Below, one piece after another: positions 11,381 through 24,825 of a stretch of DNA of 64,000 nt. The notes under the pieces were generated by a model. That model made no database searches, had not been told where the DNA came from, and saw only the letters and a program-made list of their open reading frames with translations. The position numbers were made by a program, and so were the translations under genes. Numbering within the stretch: position 1 is the first letter of the stretch; every line of letters starts with the position of its first letter. Origin of the DNA: Trichoplax adhaerens (taxonomy: Eukaryota > Placozoa > Uniplacotomia > Trichoplacea > Trichoplacidae); the NCBI RefSeq assembly GCF_000150275.1, contig NW_002060947.1:542695-606694 (forward strand), written 5' to 3'.

Positions 11381-14300
11381 CATAGAGTCTCTCTTATGAA
11401 ATTAGGATATGACCTTAATTTTATTCATCGAATTTAAGAATCTTTTAAGCAATAGATTAGCATATATTATTTAATTTTATGCCAAGTTTTATTTATATTT
11501 ATATTTTAATGTCAAAAAGATAAATACGTCCTTTGCTCTGAAAATACTTGAAGGGAAATACTACGTTTAACAAGCTAAATGCTTGACGCTATTGCGGATT
11601 TTCTAAATAGTCCATCGTGTTGTAGAAATGACGCAAATTAACTTTCATTTCATTTAATATTATGATAGTATTAAAGAAAAACGAATTGCCATATCGATTT
11701 TTTAATTGTAAATTTTATTTGATCATAAATATGGCAACGTTAAATTACTGGCACGTAAACCTCTGTGTGTATATTTAAAGCATTGATGCAAGCGGAACGT
11801 TTAAGATATGATTGAAAATACAACGTACGTGTCAACAACATCGTTTGACATTAATTATAAATTCTAGAACAGGTATTTGTTCCAAGGCCACGCTATGTAG
11901 TAAGATTTTTTATAGTATTTAAGGTTTTCAAAACAAATTGTTAATTCCGAATGGCATTGGAATATTATTATAAACCTGTATTCGTGCATTGCTAGTGTCC
12001 ATTTATTACATAAGACTAGAGTATTTTTTTAAAAGTACAAATAGGCTTTAGAGAATAATAGTCATATAGTTAATGCTTTTCCTTCATACTACAACTTTAT
12101 GACCACATAGAATTAATTATATAGAGTCTGGCAATTCAACATAAAATCGTACTAAATTTGGTTAACGATTTTTGTTAAGATGCAAACATTAATTGCTGAT
12201 TTATGCGCTTTAAAAACTATTTCTAGATGGTACTGATCTCGACCAAGACCTATTGTAGTGGTATGCTAGGTTTAAATCGATATAACTAGTTCAAGTCGCT
12301 TACAAGGCAGTCTAGTTACTAAGGCATGAAATTTACTACAGGCCTAGAATTTCATTTGTTAAATAAATATTTGCAAGGAGCCATTATTTTCGTGAGAACA
12401 TAAACGTTTACACCGTATGATAATTTAGTTGCTAAGCCACAAAATTTCTTTAAAAAATAATACACTTTCGTTAAATAAAGATCTTGATTTACAGAAACCA
12501 ACTGGGTCAATTTATTATAGCAAACATATAATCTGCTTTGCCAAATAATGCGTGAAAATAATCACATGTGCTATTGCAACTATACACCAGAAATATAATA
12601 TTTACGGTTCTATTATTGCTACACTGGAAAACCCGGTAATTATAAGGTTGAAATTATATCGGCTGTCAAGGAAATAGTGTGGGCTATTTGATCCTGTTCG
12701 ATAGGAATGATCAAAGACCTCATCCGGCAGCTTTATACCTTGAACTGGAAGCCATAACTAGTATTAAAAGATGATGTTATAGACTATAAAGAATCTAGTT
12801 GATATTATAATCGTTCAAATCGCGATAATTAAAGTCATTCTCAAATATGATTCATTCAGTATAATCAAGAAAGCAATAAATCATAATGATACCACTGAAA
12901 TAGTAACCGGCTCTATTACTGTTATTAAATCATGTAAAATAAGTATCACAAACAATAACGTTCAATAAGATACCCGGACGGAATTGAGACCAACAGTTCA
13001 GTAATTAAGCAGCATGTTACACAATTGCAGAATAATCACAACAACATCAGTTGCATTGTCTTCGCGTATCCCTATCATAAGTCTGCTTATTAGCTAGATA
13101 AATCATTGAAAGTTCTACAGTTGTATAATAGTAATACAATATTATATTTTCGTAAAAATAATAATCAAGTAATGTAGATATTTACTTTTTTGGCAATTTG
13201 TATGCTTGCCACTAAAATTAAAATCAGAATTTTTGGTTGTATTCTGATATTGCAAAGAAACTATGACGTCGATCAGTTTACGAGATTTTCAAGTTAATAG
13301 CCAATTTATCTTCTTAACTTTTGCAAATTAAATTTTCTATCAAATAAGCCTTTGGATTCATCTACTTTCTTCTCAGTTCTTAGCTGTAAATACTCATTAA
13401 TGTAATTAACTCTACAATTATAGAAGCCAATCGTGCTGTCTGACATTATTTTCGGGAGCAAAGATACGTTTGTATACATTGCAGGTGCAATACGAAAACT
13501 TAAAATATCTAATAATTCGAATAGATAATAATTACACCTTAGCAAACCTATTGTTGCAACCGACTGAGTGATAATTGTACTAATTATAGCTAATTAGATA
13601 GTTGTCGTCTATGGTAGTTGATCCTAATTTATTGACAACTAGTATTGACACTACAATGATTGTTAATGTAATTGCAACAATAAAAAAATGCTACATTAGT
13701 TTTTTTAAGTGCGTATTTTATAATTTTTTTATCTTAATTTTAATTTACTATCGGATTCGGCATTTGAGATATTTAGCAAACATAAATATTTTAGCAGTAT
13801 TGCTATCTAAAAGGCTAAGAATGATTTAGTAACATGCTAAGATAGACGTATGCGAATATGGTTGCCGCTAAATGATTTTAAATGTTTAATATAAACATAC
13901 TGAACTAAAACTATAATTCATAGATAACCAAACTTTGATATTTGTCCTGTTTCAATATTTCATGAATAGACGATATTTTTCAGATTAAGTATAGTATATA
14001 TATCTATTTTATTTAAATCCCTGATGGAATTTATATAATGTATGGTAGATAAATAATGATGTATTTAAATGTTTGGAATTCAGTTGTTACTTAATTTAAG
14101 AGCATGCACAGATTTAAAGTGAGCAAACGGATATTATTTTACTATAGCATACTATTAATCATCTTTCTAATAATATACTTGTATATGCATGCGCAAAAAC
14201 TAAATTTGTAAAAAAAACTGATGTAACTCCCAAGCTTTAACAGTAGTGAAGCAATAACCTGAAAGACCATCGATATAAAGATTGGCAGTTTATTTAAAAA

Positions 14301-14600
14301 GTATATACCCGTTAAATACCTTCTAATACATCAAATTGTATTGATACATTCAAATAACAATATTTATTGTCAGTATAGTAATTTCTCTTATTTTTATCGC
14401 ATCAATTTGTGGATTGATAGGCAGTAATTCTTCATTAGTACAACACCATTGCATGTATATTTAACTTCCTTGAGCGAAATCACATTAAGTTAATAATTTC
14501 CAAGGTAGTTTAATTTAATGAAATTTAGGTAAAATTCTATCATCAACCTCAATATGAAAAAGAACGCAGCGATCACTGTAACTTGCTGCAGTTAGAATAA
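11381..14600. other. Intergenic AT-rich DNA
   Basis: No exon, RNA gene or strong repeat is visible. ORFs such as those around 13306-13545 (-) and 13602-13829 (+) are AT-driven, rich in Ile, Leu, Phe and Tyr, and have no recognisable motif. Confidence 0.5.
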
Positions 14601-15764
14601 TTAGGTGGATACTACTCTTATAGGTTTAAAGCAATTGCAAAGTAATCGTAACCATTTTGGGCTGTGAGATCTAAAATGGCTATTAAAATAACCATAAATA
14701 ATTGCATTATAAGCAATACAAGTATAGTTTAAAATGATAAAGCTATCGACTAGGATCATTCTATTTCGAATATCTTTAATTAAAACAAAGTCAAAATCAA
14801 CTAGGATAAAAAAAACATAGTATGGTAAATTTGTTGCTATGAACAAGATCACAAAAGCAATAAATATCTTTACTACTTTTCTTTTCATTTTTAATCCATA
14901 TTCATAATTAGAAAAGGTGTCTGTTCTGTTATACATTCTAGATTTATATTCTTGTGATTCTATTCCAACTGCGTTATTTGTAAATGCTGAATACCATAAT
15001 TTCTTGACCATAATGCTATAGAGTATTGCCATGATAATAACCGGTATTAGAAATACCGACAATATGAAAGGGGCCCAAGGTATGATATTAGCAAAGGTGA
15101 AATGTAAATTATTGGAAGAAGTACCAGTAGTATTTGAATTTGTAGGCATTACAAGATGACATCGTTTAAAATCAGAAAATTTAATAACATTCACATACAT
15201 TACGAATGGTATCGAAAGTAGACCAGAAATTAGCCAGCAACAAGGTAAAAAGAGATAAACCCTACGACAAGTCAGTTTCAGGCGCGGCTTTAAAGGATAA
15301 ACGATGGAAACGTAACGATCAATACAGATCGTAGTTAGAGTAATTGAAATCACCATGATACTACATGCTGGCGCAAACCGATTTAATTTGCACGTAAAGT
15401 TGCTGAAAGGATAATGGTAGTATATTTCGGTGTAGTGAGTTAATTCATAGATTTTAATAGGCATCCTGACTATTCCTATTAGAATTCCTGCTACTGCAAG
15501 GTTGCATACTAACAAATTGATTGAATTTTTCAATCTCTTATTTGATGCAATAATCCATATTATAAGTAAATTACCAGGTATCGATATTACCATAACGATA
15601 ATGTATAAGGTTACGATGACTATCGATGAAACCTCTAAAATTTGGTCTCTCTTATTATTTAATGTTGAGGATATTTCAGTTGTTGTAGTAGCAGTAAGGT
15701 TATAAGTGTAATCAATTTCTTCCATTGTAATACTTCGAAAGGCGTAAGTTTTCAATGTTATCAA
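14601..15764 (-). CDS. Class A (rhodopsin-family) GPCR, intronless
   Basis: A single open frame of 387 residues holds seven hydrophobic segments. TM1 has the GNLL motif (Asn65). TM2 reads NLAVAG at about 88-93. TM3 ends in the DRY motif (149-151). TM4 has Trp177, TM5 has Pro241, TM6 has ATNLPYY at 310-316, and TM7 has NAIIY at 353-357. The cysteine pair expected to bridge TM3 and extracellular loop 2 is Cys125 and Cys202. Asn-X-Ser/Thr sites lie in the N-terminus (near 22 and 122) and in loop 2. A ligand cannot be told from sequence; peptide- or amine-like receptors are both possible. Several canonical residues are changed: Asp2.50 is Gly93, Trp6.48 is Asn312 and Pro7.50 is Ala354. The next Met (residue 14) is a possible alternative start. 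Lack of introns is common in this family. Confidence 0.9.
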   Translation of the reverse strand: MITLKTYAFRSITMEEIDYTYNLTATTTTEISSTLNNKRDQILEVSSIVIVTLYIIVMVISIPGNLLIIWIIASNKRLKNSINLLVCNLAVAGILIGIVRMPIKIYELTHYTEIYYHYPFSNFTCKLNRFAPACSIMVISITLTTICIDRYVSIVYPLKPRLKLTCRRVYLFLPCCWLISGLLSIPFVMYVNVIKFSDFKRCHLVMPTNSNTTGTSSNNLHFTFANIIPWAPFILSVFLIPVIIMAILYSIMVKKLWYSAFTNNAVGIESQEYKSRMYNRTDTFSNYEYGLKMKRKVVKIFIAFVILFIATNLPYYVFFILVDFDFVLIKDIRNRMILVDSFIILNYTCIAYNAIIYGYFNSHFRSHSPKWLRLLCNCFKPIRVVST

Positions 15765-17305
15765 CGTAAATGCTAAGTTTAAATCGATTGCGACTTGCTA
15801 TATCAATTCTTATACGTAGAAAGTTATGTCAGATATTTAAAATTTAACCAGTCGGAATAACAAGCAACCTATGGATAGCAGCCTAATAATTTATAACATT
15901 TGCAAGTAACTCGAAAATTATCTATCTTACATTAGCCTATTATATCAAATAATCCACAATTATTAGTAGTAATGACGGACAATGTCTAATTTAACCAGGT
16001 GTTTTCTAATTTCTTTTCTGTCTAGCTATGGGCTTAATCAAGCAATTTGCTTATTATGATGATATGAATTTGAAGAATAAATTAATTTTTACTGTCTCTT
16101 AGTTACGGCCGCTATAATTACGTTTTTGGACAACACAATTCCTGTTGCTAAAATATCGCAGAGTTAGAATTAGAGTTTGTTTATTCTTGATATAAAGGCA
16201 AGATTGTAGCTATCCAAATTTTGCATCAATTAAGTCCCATTATACATTGATTGATGATAATTACAAATAACTTACATTTGCGTCAGGCAGATTCTTTGTT
16301 GCTGATCCAAGAATCAACTCTTCATTTTAAATAGGATGCCTAAAGATTGCAATATGTTCGTTGTTAGATTACATCTTAAATACTCTATTATAAGCCAAAT
16401 ATCAGAGCGTAATTATTCATTTTTAGTTAATGAATGAAGTTGCTAATTAGGAATGGAAATTTATAATTGAGAAGAAACAGAATAAAAATGATTAATCAGT
16501 TTATTACATAAGGTGATAACCTTGGGACAGAAATATTTTAAACATGATCATGAACATATCTTAATAATTAACTCTCTAAACGAGCGATATTGCATATTGC
16601 CTGCAGGAAAAATAATTTAAATGAAGTACTGTAAAATTATAACGTTATATATTATTTAGAAAGATCAGTTTGATAGAATTTTGAGAAATTATTAACAGTA
16701 TATTAAAGAAATTGCAACGATTAAGTAAATGTGGTTTATGGCTAAGAAAAAAAGTGCTAATTTTCAATAATATACTCAGAACCATCTTTATGTATTAATG
16801 TATAAACCCAGTTTAGTGCTTGATCTATTGATACTTGTAATGGCTATTACAATAAAAAGCAAACGTTGAATGCAACACATGGTAACCTAAAACTTAACTA
16901 TGTCCTACAGTATAAAAGTATAAGATTACAATTTTACTGATATGCCTGATACTTGCAGTAAATAAGTTGACTCATTATTTTAATGATATACACTTGTAAT
17001 TTGTAAAAGTCAAACTGCTACATCATAGACCATCACTAATCGGCAACATTTCTGCTAGTTCAATAAATTTTAGCCTCCCTCGTGAATGTCTTATAGCAAG
17101 TACCCTAACTAATAAATGTATTGCGATTATACATAATGCTTTGATATAAACACCGTGTAATCTAATCCTATTGTAGATTATACTGTATTTCAGGCTATTA
17201 CTAACATTTCTCATGTTTACTTATAGTTACGAAGTAGATCTTACATTATCTGACTTAAATTTACTGATTACATTATCATCTTTGCAAACAACATAGGAAA
17301 TTATA

Positions 17306-18870
17306 TCTGATACTATTTTAAACAGTAACTAGTATTTTAATGTTCAGATTACATCATGTCGTAGTCCTGTATAAGCAATACAGTATATGGCCATACGGTC
17401 TACCCAAATAACTATTTATACCACATTTTATAGTGCAACAGTAGAGTAGTCATAAATAAAGTGCAACTACTCTTCAGTAGCCATATGAACGTATATACCA
17501 TTCTGATTCAAACAGTGGCCAAATACTGTGATTTCTACACATTATTAACTTCTTATTATAGATGCTCTACCAAATGACCACATCAAGCTTTAGATGTATA
17601 TTTCTAGTTAAAATATTTTTAGCCAGTAGATGTAGATAGTATAATTTCTGTAATCGTTTTATGAACATATATGTAATACTGTTTTAAATGGTAGCTAGTA
17701 TTGATACTTTTAAACTACATCATAAAATAGTACTATACGCGTATAATTACAAGGATGTGAATGATTACGGTAAGCTCTACGTTAGTTCACTATTTATAAT
17801 ATCTTGTATAATGTAGTACTACACTGTAGCTATTTTAATGAAATTTAATGACAACAAAAGTTTTTCTAGATAAAATACCTATTTTCAGTAATATAATTTA
17901 TAAGTTCATAGGAATGCTTGATCTTTAATTTCTAAGTAGATTTTAATGTATATATTTTAAGTAATTTAAAGTGATAGACTAGCGTTAAGTAAGGTCTTGT
18001 TTAAGGAATTTTTCATGAATTGTTATCTTCGGATTGAACGACTAGTTCCAACCTATTTTATTGTCGTGTAATTTTACGAATATAAAATCTATGTTGATTT
18101 AATAATAAAGTGTTAACTAATACAATCAAAACGTTATAATAATTTGTTGTGAGATCTTGAGTTAGTTTAGCTTTCACGTTACAAATTTGTAACAAAATGA
18201 TTCCGCTTAAATCGAATAGTGGCTAATACTATGATTTACTAACCTGTAATAAGTAATAACATCGGCGATGTCCGACTACGCAGCGTCTTGGCCGGTTAAA
18301 AATACTGTTTTAAACAGTAGCTAATATTGCTACATTGTGCTACATCATGGAATCGTATATAGTCGCATAAGTAAGCATTATATAGCTACCTTGTCCCCTT
18401 AATTGTTTAGTTATGTTATCTAGTATACTCCAGTAGTAAAGAAGCTAGAAATAAAATGCTACTATTTTTCAACCAATATACGAAAAATTATATAATTCTG
18501 CGTTAACCAGCGTCTAATTCTGTGATTTTTTTTAAACCACATTAAGCGGTGCATGACTATGCAGTGCCTTAGCCGACTATTAAGTAACGCAGTAGCTATA
18601 GATGGAGTGTTGCTACTCAGTAACGCCATAGCTGATTATTTGTTTATACAGCTTTCTATGCTGCAGTAGTAGAGTAGCTCAAAATTGAGTGTTACTACTG
18701 CTATAGCCCATCCATGGCTTCGTACGAATTGCACCCATATTGCATAGAAACGTGGAAAAGACTGCGAAAGATCTCCTATGGCTTAGGCAAGATATTAGTT
18801 TAAAATGGAAGTAATACTGATACTTGAGAATCTACTAGTCCAAAGTCCTGCGCATCGCGTGGATGGTTAT
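17306..18870. repeat. Dispersed diverged repeat family
   Basis: A related segment of about 70-100 bases recurs. Its core is ACTGTTTTAAACAGTAGCTA followed by ...TACATCAT. Copies start near 17308, 17674 and 18301, with a weaker one near 18800. A second shared element, GTAGAGTAG...AGTG..ACTACT, appears near 17440 and 18668. A third, GTCCGACTACGCAGCG or a variant, appears near 18268 and 18553. The core TGTTTTAAACAGTA is partly palindromic. This looks like the remains of a small non-coding element. Confidence 0.55.
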
Positions 18871-19348
18871 ATGTAATACACCTTAATAATAAGGCATTAA
18901 ATAGAGTGTTACTTATCTGCCTTATGAGCACTGAGCAGTGATGTTATCGCCTTTATATTAATTTTTTACTTTCTGTCAATGGGTGTGTTACGGCCATGAT
19001 CGGTAATGCTATGCGCGCAATTTCTGAACTGCTGATATCGTTACTATATCCTAACGTCTTTACTAATTGCTATGGCATAGATTTTCGTAGTAACCCTTGC
19101 ATTGGAATGAGTAAATATAGGCAACTGTAGCTAAGGTCCAATTTGATAGAAATTATAGCTACTGCAGCTGAAAACGTAAGACATGCCTTATATCATTACA
19201 AATTTATGATTAGAATTTATGCATACAATATAGCATAACTAGTCTCATAAAAACTGGAGATATGTGTTAATATTCTTTCAGTTACTTTTACAAGATATAA
19301 AGAGAATGATTATAGTTAACTTATATGCAGGGTGCCTCAGTAAGCAGC

Positions 19349-19590
19349 ATCTACACGTCTCAGTACATCACGTATAATTGGCTTGGAGTGATGGATGATA
19401 TTCATACTTAGATAGGGGTCTTGCACTGGCGGGAGCTATATTAAATATTAAATATTAAGCGTAAAGAATATCTACACGTCTCAGTACATCACGTATAATT
19501 GGCTTGGAGTGATGGATGATAATCATACTTAGATAGGGGTCTTGCACTGGCGGGAGCTATATTAAATATTAAATATTAAGCGTAAAGAAT
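19349..19590. repeat. Tandem duplication, 2 x 121 bases, one mismatch
   Basis: Copy 1 is 19349-19469 and copy 2 is 19470-19590. They abut directly. The only difference I see is GATATTCATA versus GATAATCATA. Each unit ends with ATTAAATATTAAATATTAAG and contains a GC-richer part around GGGGTCTTGCACTGGCGGG. The near identity means the duplication is recent or the copies are being homogenised. Confidence 0.95.
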
Positions 19591-20534
19591 ATTATAGGGA
19601 TCGGTCAAGTAGGAATTTACTTTATTGACTAGAAGAGAGATTTAATGAACATGTATGTCAATAGGCCTTCAATAAATGTGTAAAAGGCCGACTTCTTTAG
19701 AAAGGAGGAGAGTCGATAGCATTCGAGCTAGCGGTTTGTTGTTACGTGATCTGGAGTTCTACTACAGTAATATTCAATAGTAAATTTTACTGTAAGTAAT
19801 AAACTATTTTTAACCGCTACACTGAGGGATTAATTATTAGGTAACTTGATTTCGTAGGGCTAAAGGTAGTACATATTACACCATGGAATTGATTCCATTG
19901 CGTACTTGTAATAATTGCTACAATTTGAAAACAAAAGGCATTATAGCGACTAAATTAATAAGAAAAATGAGCATGTCATCAACGAGCTAATATTGACATT
20001 CATAGAGAGTAGCGACTATATATGACGGAATGTAAACAGTCATGAGTTGTTAGCAGTGAGATATACAAATAAAAAAATATTTTTATAACAGCTAGACCAA
20101 CTTAATTGGTTGTTAATTTTTGTTCTGTCTGTAACTTTAAGTTGTCGTAGTAAATCTATACTCACGACTCTATATACGCATAATTTGATCTGTTAATTAG
20201 ATCGCAAAGGTAAAGTCTGAAAGAATTTATTTGTATCATATATACTTACTAGCTCCCACTATGAAATTATTCTACAGTATGCATAGAAAAGGTATTTATT
20301 TGAATGGTCATAAAAGATCACATCTAATCATAATACAAATTACAGGTTTGATCGACATTAGAAAGCGCCCTCTACAAGTAATACTTTTTACAGTAATCTT
20401 CAGTAATCACTGGAGATGTGTGAGGTAATAGACTATTATTTCTTTGCATCATTAAAAATTTTAGTATCATTTACATGTTGTATCCTTGCTTATTATGTTA
20501 TTTTAACGCGATTATAAAATTTGAAAGTCAGTCC

Positions 20535-23500
20535 TTATGCATGTTTTAATATCGCTTTATACCAATCTGGAGCTTCTAATAGTCCGTTGTTTGTTGTGTA
20601 TCCATAATCGACAGTTAATTCTTCATTAGGCGCTACGTCGCTGATACTTCGGATGCACTTTATGTTTCCAAACCGCGGATGATAATACCTTTAGTAAAAA
20701 TGGAAGAAGAACGATCGCATTATTATCATAAAGATTACTATATCATGTTATTAACTATTATTAATATCGTAACAAGCTTACAAGTCATATTTGCAATTTG
20801 GAGTAAACGAATGATTGGCTTTGTGCCCTAAACTAGCACAGTAATTATTCACATTTGCAGAATTTACTGGAACATCAATGACGGTCTCCATTTTGATACG
20901 GGCATGGAGCACATCCGAATTAATAGTAAAAAAATTAGTAAAACTATAGGCTGTAGTATAATCATATATGTATTAATCATATGTAATACCGTTTCATCTA
21001 AGGAAATAGTGTTGTCATTAAAAATCCAAGAGCGGTCATCAACCTCCATCAAAAAATGCATAATTCTCCTTTACCGTTCGAAATAAATCAACTTAAATAG
21101 TGATATGCATTCATACCTCTTGATGTGTTATCCGAATCCCATTGTAAAAAGACATTACTTGCTACATTAGGATTTTACTTTAATCAATATCATGATCACC
21201 AATTGGATACCAATAATGCACAATTAATGTACACTCTTTACTTACATCCTTTTCAGCGAAAATTTTACTAAACAAGCCTTCACCAGCCCCAGGTATTAGT
21301 GACTTTGCAACGTAGACTCTAAATGAAATTTAACCACTTTCTGTTATAATAATGCAACAAAATACAATGAGGTTATACCCCTATCGAACCTTTTCTGTTC
21401 ATAAGGATCTGAAAGCAGCGGATTCACAGTAATAACATCGTCTGCAGATTCATCAAAAGAGTACTTTTCTTCTCCTAGAAACAAATTGAGGAAACCAAAT
21501 TGAAAGCTCAAATTAACATAGCACATTTATGCCATTTTAATACCGGATTAGTCGATCGCATAATTATAATATGATATTCGGATCTCGCTACCTGTATCTA
21601 AGTTTTCAATAATTAACTTATTGTTACGCACACCCTGAAAAGATGCAGCCTTTGCACATACCATCCGACCTTCCTAATTGGCATCAATTCCCAAATTACG
21701 ACATTTTTAAGAATATTTAGATCAACTAAAGAAGTTATACGATAAACAATCATATACCTCAAATGATCCGTAGAGGACAGTTTCTTGATCAGGGTACAAA
21801 TAAGCAATTTCATCTCCTGTAAATTCACCATCGTCATCTACAAGTCCTACAATGCTACCGCCAAACTTTACAGTAACATTCATATAGGAATGCACGACAG
21901 TAAATTAGTAACACTGTACTTAAATCGTCTTTACTGCTGGTACTCATTTACCTCATCGAAATGCCAACATAAACCAAATTTAATATTATCTTGGTATTGG
22001 CCTTCAAACGTGATAAGTCCTGCGTAATCTTTATAAACGTAACACTTAGAATTGCATACGTATTAAAATTAAGTCAATGTGCATCAATAGAATGAAACAA
22101 AATATTAACTAAAAATTGTAACTTGATCACTGTATGCTCCTACCGTAATGCTTTGCAGGTCCATTCAATTCTCCAGACTTAAAACAGCCAACTAGAGCGG
22201 GTTTAAGACAGTGATAAATGAAAGAATGAACTAAGGTACTGTACTTAAATTTCGCATGCTACATGGAAGTCATTAATCCCAGTCTATTAATTGTACCAAT
22301 GTAGGATCCATCGCTGAATGTATACCTTCCGATTCCTTCCAGATTATTGCTTACATAGTGACCTTCCAGCATGCTACATATGTAAAAGGTTTTGAACAGA
22401 TCAAAAAATTATAGTTCAATATTCAGATAAGTAGCTTTAAAATAGAACGCTTGGCTCTTATGAAAATGTCAACTGTCAAGAAACTTTAAGATTGTCTTCT
22501 GTGAAGATAATTTGTTAAAGTTTACTGCAATCCCTGCGGCATGGCTATCTAAGAGGTATATATTAACCTTCCATCTTCGAAGTAGAAGCAACCTTTGCCT
22601 TCTTTATCACCTATACATATGCGTGGATATAAGTCATGAAGAACGTAATAATATCCAGTTACGTCACGTAAGAATGACAACATTTTATAGGAAATCTTTA
22701 ATTTTCACAATTGTACATGAACGTAATCATTCAGCAATTATCACTATGCTTAGCACTAAATTGTAAAATAGTACGAGTATAACTACAACTACAACTACGA
22801 TCAAGTGGTATTGGTTATTCCGTTGCTGATCGAAAAATCAATCACGCATTGATAGTTATATAATTGAAAAGATATCTACGTTTAAGTAAACAATAGTCGG
22901 CTTAAAGATCTACTGTACTAGATAGTAGATAGTGATACTGTACGATAGTACCTAAACTGATACAGCAGGACGTACACAAACTATTCAAGCAAAAGACGAA
23001 AGCAAAAATATGCAATATACAGTCCGCATGATTTTATTAGTCAAGGTTAACATTCTCAGGTTACCATTACAAAAGCGCCCTTCAAATCGATGTCCTGGTC
23101 CATACACCATTGTACCTCTACCATGTGGTTGAGCAGCTGAGTTAAGCATACCTAATATGGTTTAAAGATATCGTAGACTTTATTTCAGACAAGTAATTTT
23201 CGTATTAACCTATTAACATTGTTGGCGTTTAGTTTAATAACGTTACGCAATGAATGAATTTGTTCAGATTAGTGCACAGTTGAGAATTACATGAAGTTAT
23301 GAACGTACAGGAACAATTACTACTGCTTCATAGATTTAGTAAAGTAGTAGTCTAGTATAACAATTAAAACGCATTTATCTGTTACGATTCTGTGATCTTT
23401 CATACTTAACATTGTGAGTTGTAACATTATCAATGTACAGTATTACCGAATTCAGGAGCAGATGTAAAATTATACCACAGCTTGTACTCTGCTGAGGGTT

Positions 23501-23787
23501 TTATACCATATAGTATTAAAATGTAATATGTATTGCGGGTAGTACTCGACTAGCAAAGCAGTTTTGGGGATAGCTAGGGATTTGCTTTGGTTGGTATGTA
23601 ATTTTCCGCATTGTCATATTAATATTTAACACTATGGTGAAATGCTATATAGAACTGCATCCAGTAATATTCATTCTGTTAGTTGAATAATAATATTATT
23701 AATTTTACATTGTACATTATTTACTGTACCTGAATACTGATAGGGAACTACCTCGTCATTAGCACAAACAAGTTCGCATGAGGCCAT
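20535..23787 (-). CDS. SETD7: SET domain lysine methyltransferase SETD7 (SET7/9)
   Basis: Fourteen exons give 361 residues (human protein 366), 5' to 3' on the minus strand: 23787-23730, 23151-23065, 22610-22568, 22373-22297, 22191-22144, 22019-21952, 21865-21758, 21673-21592, 21474-21390, 21318-21246, 21161-21117, 21043-20990, 20885-20782 and 20688-20535. The N-terminal half holds MORN-type repeats ([33 protein letters not shown]). The C-terminal half is the SET domain: [51 protein letters not shown] and ELTVDYGY. The NHS cofactor-binding motif and the catalytic or lysine-channel tyrosines of SFYNG, KYD and DYGY are kept. The family monomethylates lysine on histone H3 and many non-histone proteins, using S-adenosylmethionine. 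Exon 1 uses the CAG|GTACAG donor, which keeps the phase. The exon 13 acceptor (AATGGAG) has a weak pyrimidine tract. Confidence 0.93.
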
Positions 23788-24430
23788 ATTTCTTCTTTGC
23801 AAATATCAATAATGCTAGAAATTTAGTAACAAATACAACACATAACATATATAAGATTAGGGTGTAAAGAGATTCACATACTGTTAGGGAAACAATAGGC
23901 AGAAAGAATCATGACGTTAGCGCACAAAATTACGTTAACAATTACTGCGGTTCAGTTCTATAGATACTTGCTATGGTACAGTATTGGTATTAATTTTGAA
24001 AGGTCCTGGTATGCATACAAGATATTTCGCAGGTTACAGTAGTACGGATTTTGAACGTTTTAACTGCCATTAGAAAGTCTCCAATGGCATCTTTAGATAA
24101 TTTAATTTAATAACATAGGATGATGTACAGTATGTAAGCTGCTGTGCATAGCATATCATTTTAAATACATGTACATCTATATAATTAATTCATATACTCA
24201 TATATATATATCTATATATGGTCATTCGAAAGATGCAACAAGGGCATGTACTGCATGTTGTGTACTACCAAATAAAGTGAGCAAGGAGGTCGGTGAATAA
24301 CCGTTCTAGACAATTTGCAGCGTAGTTTAGGCAAAAAGGAGACGGAATAAATACTGCACAACACGATACTGCAAGCAAACTTTGAATAAACATTCACTAT
24401 TATACCTGTGACGCTGTTGTCGTCTTTATT

Positions 24431-24616
24431 TCAATTCCAATACATCTCCGAAATTTTGAGCTCCCAGCAAAGCTTTGCAGGTTTGATTGAGCTAGGATTG
24501 CGATGTTGCAACGTTACAGGCTGAGACTCTGTACATCCGCACGTCCGCACCTCCAGTATTATGGCATCTATACGGCTGCGCAGTATAGCTATTCGCTTAC
24601 TGTAATCCGAGGACAT
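24431..24616 (-). CDS. Small ORF of 61 aa, unidentified
   Basis: From an ATG at 24616 the frame runs 61 residues (MSSDYSKRIAILRSRIDAII...) and ends in EMYWN. The frame stays open upstream to about 24664. Composition is balanced and GC is higher than in surrounding DNA, as for the ORF at 4497-4667. Both sit at the left edge of a GTAC-palindrome cluster, with a plus-strand gene on the other side. The N-terminal 30 residues could be a helix. I recognise no family. Confidence 0.3.
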   Translation of the reverse strand: MSSDYSKRIAILRSRIDAIILEVRTCGCTESQPVTLQHRNPSSIKPAKLCWELKISEMYWN

Positions 24617-24825
24617 CCTATTTACGTTAGTACAGTGTTCAGTATTTCCCCTTTTCCAGCACACGTATGGTTTTGGTGAAGGGGTTAGAGAAAAGTATTT
24701 TGCACTTTACTCCATGTATCATTAAGCTTTTAACGTAATAAAAGCAAAGAAATTCTCTCTCATTTCCATTAAAGAAGAGACGATCACTGTTAATAAATAA
24801 AAAAAAATGATGTCTGCTAGTTTAT

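Larger units (their letters stand above)
15765..20534. other. Intergenic region rich in old repeats
   Basis: No supported gene. It holds a family of diverged repeat copies (about 17306-18870) and a near-perfect 121-base tandem duplication (19349-19590). The ORFs seen here are short and AT-driven. Confidence 0.5.

Noticed and set aside
19349-19590. The 121-base unit as a C/D box snoRNA (contains TGATGGATGATA)
   Set aside because: No matching D box (CTGA) and terminal stem could be found in the expected places.
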